DNA from: Granulicella sp.
GTDB lineage: Bacteria > Acidobacteriota > Terriglobia > Terriglobales > Acidobacteriaceae
Direction: 5' to 3'
Length of the DNA stretch: 14,962 nucleotides
NCBI GenBank assembly: GCA_003133205.1
Contig: PKWK01000355.1
Coordinates: 1 to 14,962 of the forward strand
Shown here: positions 13,225 through 14,962 of the stretch, piece by piece
How the letters are laid out: every line of letters starts with the position of its first letter
How positions within the stretch are numbered: position 1 is the first letter of the stretch
Program-made: the position numbers and the translations under genes
Notes under the pieces: model-generated
What the model saw: the letters and a program-made list of their open reading frames with translations, nothing else
The model's database searches: none
What the model was told of the DNA's origin: nothing

Positions 13225-14361
13225 CTATATTCCGGCCAGCAGCGCGGCCAGCAGCGCTGTGCGCGGGACCAGGTGCTCGATGACGACGGATTCGTGCGCT
13301 GCGTGGGCGCCTTCACCTACCGCGCCGAGGCCGTCGAGCGTGGGGACGCCGAGCGCGGCGGTGAAGTTGCCGTCGGAGCCGCCGCCGGTTGCTGCCTCGT
13401 CCAGCGTGAAGCCAAGCGCGGCGGCCAGTTTGCGCGCCTGTTTATAGAGGGCGACGGTGCCCGGCTTGCGCTCCATCGGCGGACGGTTCAGGCCGCCGGT
13501 GATTTCGAGCTTGCAGTGGGGGTCGGAGCAGCGGAGGCTGCGAAAGAGCTTGGCTACCTTCGCGGCGTCGCTCGCCTTTGCGATGCGTACGTCGATGTCG
13601 GCGTAGGCGTGTTCGGCGATGACGTTGGAGCGAGTTCCGCCGGAGATTACGCCCGGATTCACCGTGCGCCCGAGCCGCAGATCGGTGAACCCCGCGACGG
13701 ATTCGAGCAGCCGCGCGAGTTCGAAGATCGCGGAATGGCCGCGCTCGAAGTCGACTCCGCTGTGGGCGGCGACTCCAGTGACGTGCAGGTGGTAGTCGCC
13801 GACGCCTTTGCGGGCGGTCTTGCAGGCGAGGCCTTGCGCCGGCTCCAGCACCAGGACGGCGGCGGAGGTGAGCGCGAGGCGCTCGGTGATGGGCCGCGAG
13901 ACCGGGCTGCCGACCTCCTCGTCGGGGTTGAGCAGCAGCGTGATCGGGCGGCTGATTCCGAGTTGCTGCAGGATGCGGATGGCTGCCAGTGCCATTGCGA
14001 TTCCGGCCTTCATGTCGAGAACGCCAGGGCCATAGAATCGACCGTCGCGTTCGCGCCACGGCATCTTCTGGAGCGTTCCCAGCGGCCAGACTGTGTCGAG
14101 GTGGCCGAGCAGCAGGATGGGCTTGCGGGTGCTGCGCGCCGGGCCGAAGCGGACTTCGAGGATGTCGCCGAAGTGATTTTGCTTGTGCAGCTTGGCGCGG
14201 CCTCCCGCGGAGGCGGCGAGGCTGGCTGTGAGGCGAACTGCGGCGTCGACTGCCGCCTTGTCGTCGCTGGGCGATTCGACCTGGACGAGTTCTCGCAGCG
14301 TGTTTGCAATCCAAGTCGATTGCGCTGCCGCTGCTTCGGAGAATGCCTTCGTATCCCTCAT
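13225..14361 (-). CDS. M20-family zinc metallopeptidase, carboxypeptidase G2-like
   Basis: A 378-aa dizinc hydrolase of the M20/M25/M40 clan (ArgE/DapE/CPG2/Ace1-like). Metal and catalytic residues are in place: His87 and Asp89 in LLGHLDTVWP, bridging Asp116 in GVLDMKAG, Glu148-Glu149 in NPDEEVGS (general base and ligand), Glu173 in VLEPA and His353 in GEGAHAAHE. The lid/dimerisation domain occupies about 183-293, with GVAAHSG at 196-202. The GHLDTVWP wording and lack of a signal peptide favour a cytoplasmic CPG2-like peptidase that trims C-terminal acidic residues, though amidase or deacylase activity is possible. The ATG at 14361 has no clear Shine-Dalgarno. The last residues ALLAALLA are encoded by a perfect 12-bp tandem duplication. 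Confidence 0.88.
   Translation of the reverse strand: MRDTKAFSEAAAAQSTWIANTLRELVQVESPSDDKAAVDAAVRLTASLAASAGGRAKLHKQNHFGDILEVRFGPARSTRKPILLLGHLDTVWPLGTLQKMPWRERDGRFYGPGVLDMKAGIAMALAAIRILQQLGISRPITLLLNPDEEVGSPVSRPITERLALTSAAVLVLEPAQGLACKTARKGVGDYHLHVTGVAAHSGVDFERGHSAIFELARLLESVAGFTDLRLGRTVNPGVISGGTRSNVIAEHAYADIDVRIAKASDAAKVAKLFRSLRCSDPHCKLEITGGLNRPPMERKPGTVALYKQARKLAAALGFTLDEAATGGGSDGNFTAALGVPTLDGLGAVGEGAHAAHESVVIEHLVPRTALLAALLAGI
13234..13257. repeat. 12-bp perfect tandem duplication in the peptidase 3' end
   Basis: GGCCAGCAGCGC occurs twice head-to-tail (13234-13245 and 13246-13257). On the coding strand it encodes the repeated ALLA near the C-terminus, so length changes would stay in frame. 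Confidence 0.75.
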
Positions 14362-14399
14362 GGAATGTTCGGATAGTACAGCAAACGTGGCCCATCCTC

Positions 14400-14420
14400 G
14401 GGCGACGGGCGACGGGCGAC
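14400..14420. repeat. three GGGCGAC heptamers
   Basis: GGGCGAC is repeated three times without gaps in the region between the peptidase start and lpxC. Confidence 0.7.
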
Positions 14421-14448
14421 ACAGAAGCTTGGTCCGAGATGTGCCAAG

Positions 14449-14466
14449 TGTGGCAATTTTGCCACA
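14449..14466. promoter_or_regulatory. operator-like inverted repeat between peptidase and lpxC
   Basis: TGTGGCAA (14449-14456) and TTGCCACA (14459-14466) are perfect 8-bp complements separated by TT. A third half-site, TGCCA (14442-14446), precedes them. The site lies in the 164-bp divergent region, 60 bp before the lpxC start and 88 bp from the peptidase start, a position suited to a dimeric regulator. The GG-to-GC distance does not fit sigma54. Confidence 0.45.
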
Positions 14467-14525
14467 GGCCGGAATCGTTTATCCGGTTGTAATCTGGGCT
14501 ACGGATTAGTTCGGAGTTCCCTTCT

Positions 14526-14962
14526 TTGGCCCAGAAAGCTCATCCTGAGCAGACAATCCGGTCCGACATCGAGTTTCGCGGAATCGGCCTGCACAGCGGC
14601 GCGGAGGTCTCGATGCGCCTGGTAGCGGCGCCCGCGGGCTCGGGCATCGTGTTCCGGCGGACCGACCTCGACAACTTCGAGATTCCGGCGAACGGTCGCA
14701 ACGTGGCGAAGGTGAGCTACGCGACCAGCCTGATGCGCGGCTCCGTGCTGATCTCGACCACCGAGCATCTGCTGTCGGCGCTGATCGGTTTTGGCGTCGA
14801 TAACGTGATCGTCGAGGTGGACAATCTCGAACTGCCGATTCTGGACGGCAGCGCGTTGCCCTACGTCGAGGCGTTCCAGTCCGTCGGCCTGAAGCATCAG
14901 CGGCGCAAGCGCGAGTACATCCGCATCCTCAAGGAAGTCGAGGTGCGCGATGGCAGCAAGTT
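14526..14962 (+). CDS. lpxC: UDP-3-O-acyl-N-acetylglucosamine deacetylase, 5' part
   Basis: The first 145 codons of LpxC, the cytosolic zinc deacetylase that commits UDP-3-O-acyl-GlcNAc to lipid A synthesis; the gene runs off the window. Family blocks are visible: QTIRSDIEFRGIGLHSG at the N-terminus, YATSLMRGSVLISTTEHLLSAL with the first zinc-ligand His, and VEVDNLELPILDGSALPYV with the conserved D-G-S substrate segment. The frame is open from just after TAA at 14490-14492; the only plausible start in it is TTG at 14526, with GGAG (14513-14516) 9 nt upstream. Presence of lpxC shows a Gram-negative envelope with LPS. Only the first domain is seen, so the second domain with the remaining zinc ligands cannot be checked. 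Confidence 0.93.
   Translation, partial: MAQKAHPEQTIRSDIEFRGIGLHSGAEVSMRLVAAPAGSGIVFRRTDLDNFEIPANGRNVAKVSYATSLMRGSVLISTTEHLLSALIGFGVDNVIVEVDNLELPILDGSALPYVEAFQSVGLKHQRRKREYIRILKEVEVRDGSK

Noticed and set aside
13189..14376. 395-aa plus-strand open frame opposite the M20 peptidase
   Set aside because: The minus-strand frame carries all M20 metal ligands; this one has no motif.
14449..14466. Sigma54 promoter
   Set aside because: The GG and GC elements are 7 bp apart rather than the 10 bp required.

Overview
This is a GC-rich bacterial chromosome segment. It most resembles an Acidobacteriota genome of the Terriglobia/Acidobacteriaceae type. That assignment is an inference from gene content and style: a secreted GH115 alpha-glucuronidase, a signal-peptide protein with a TonB-type C-terminus, a Gram-negative lpxC gene, several TTG/GTG starts, an EF-P with a PGN loop, and scattered hairpins built on a GGGTGCCC core. 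No rRNA, tRNA, CRISPR array or transposase gene is visible.

Left part (1-2926): the 3' end of a MoaD/ThiS-like sulfur-carrier gene runs rightward and meets a leftward two-gene operon. That operon encodes a DUF2157 membrane protein and a GDYXXLXY-type protein, overlapping as ATGA. A secreted, probably beta-barrel protein of unknown role is transcribed divergently from it.

Arsenic island (2927-5928): a leftward arsR is divergent from a rightward arsM-arsC-acr3 operon (methyltransferase, arsenate reductase, arsenite efflux permease). The 76-bp divergent region carries a consensus-like sigma70 promoter (TTGACA-N17-TATATT) inside two concentric inverted repeats, a convincing ArsR-regulated switch. 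The proteins offer two ways to dispose of arsenic: reduction plus export, and methylation.

Xylan gene and repeat-rich gap (5929-9426): a 909-aa secreted GH115 enzyme is followed by about 650 bp without a convincing gene. This gap holds a 14-bp CRP/FNR-like palindrome, nested hairpins, an 18-bp perfect stem-loop, three degenerate 29-bp tandem units, a long-range inverted repeat and a heptamer array that ends at the stop codon of the next gene. It is the least explained part of the window.

Right part (9427-14962): leftward genes encode a YahK-type zinc alcohol dehydrogenase, a protein with a TonB-like C-terminus, adenine phosphoribosyltransferase (apt), acylphosphatase, elongation factor P (efp) and an M20-family metallopeptidase. 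efp, the acylphosphatase gene and apt look like one operon. lpxC, the first committed step of lipid A synthesis, starts rightward from a TTG codon and runs off the window. Its upstream region, shared with the peptidase gene, contains a clean operator-like inverted repeat.
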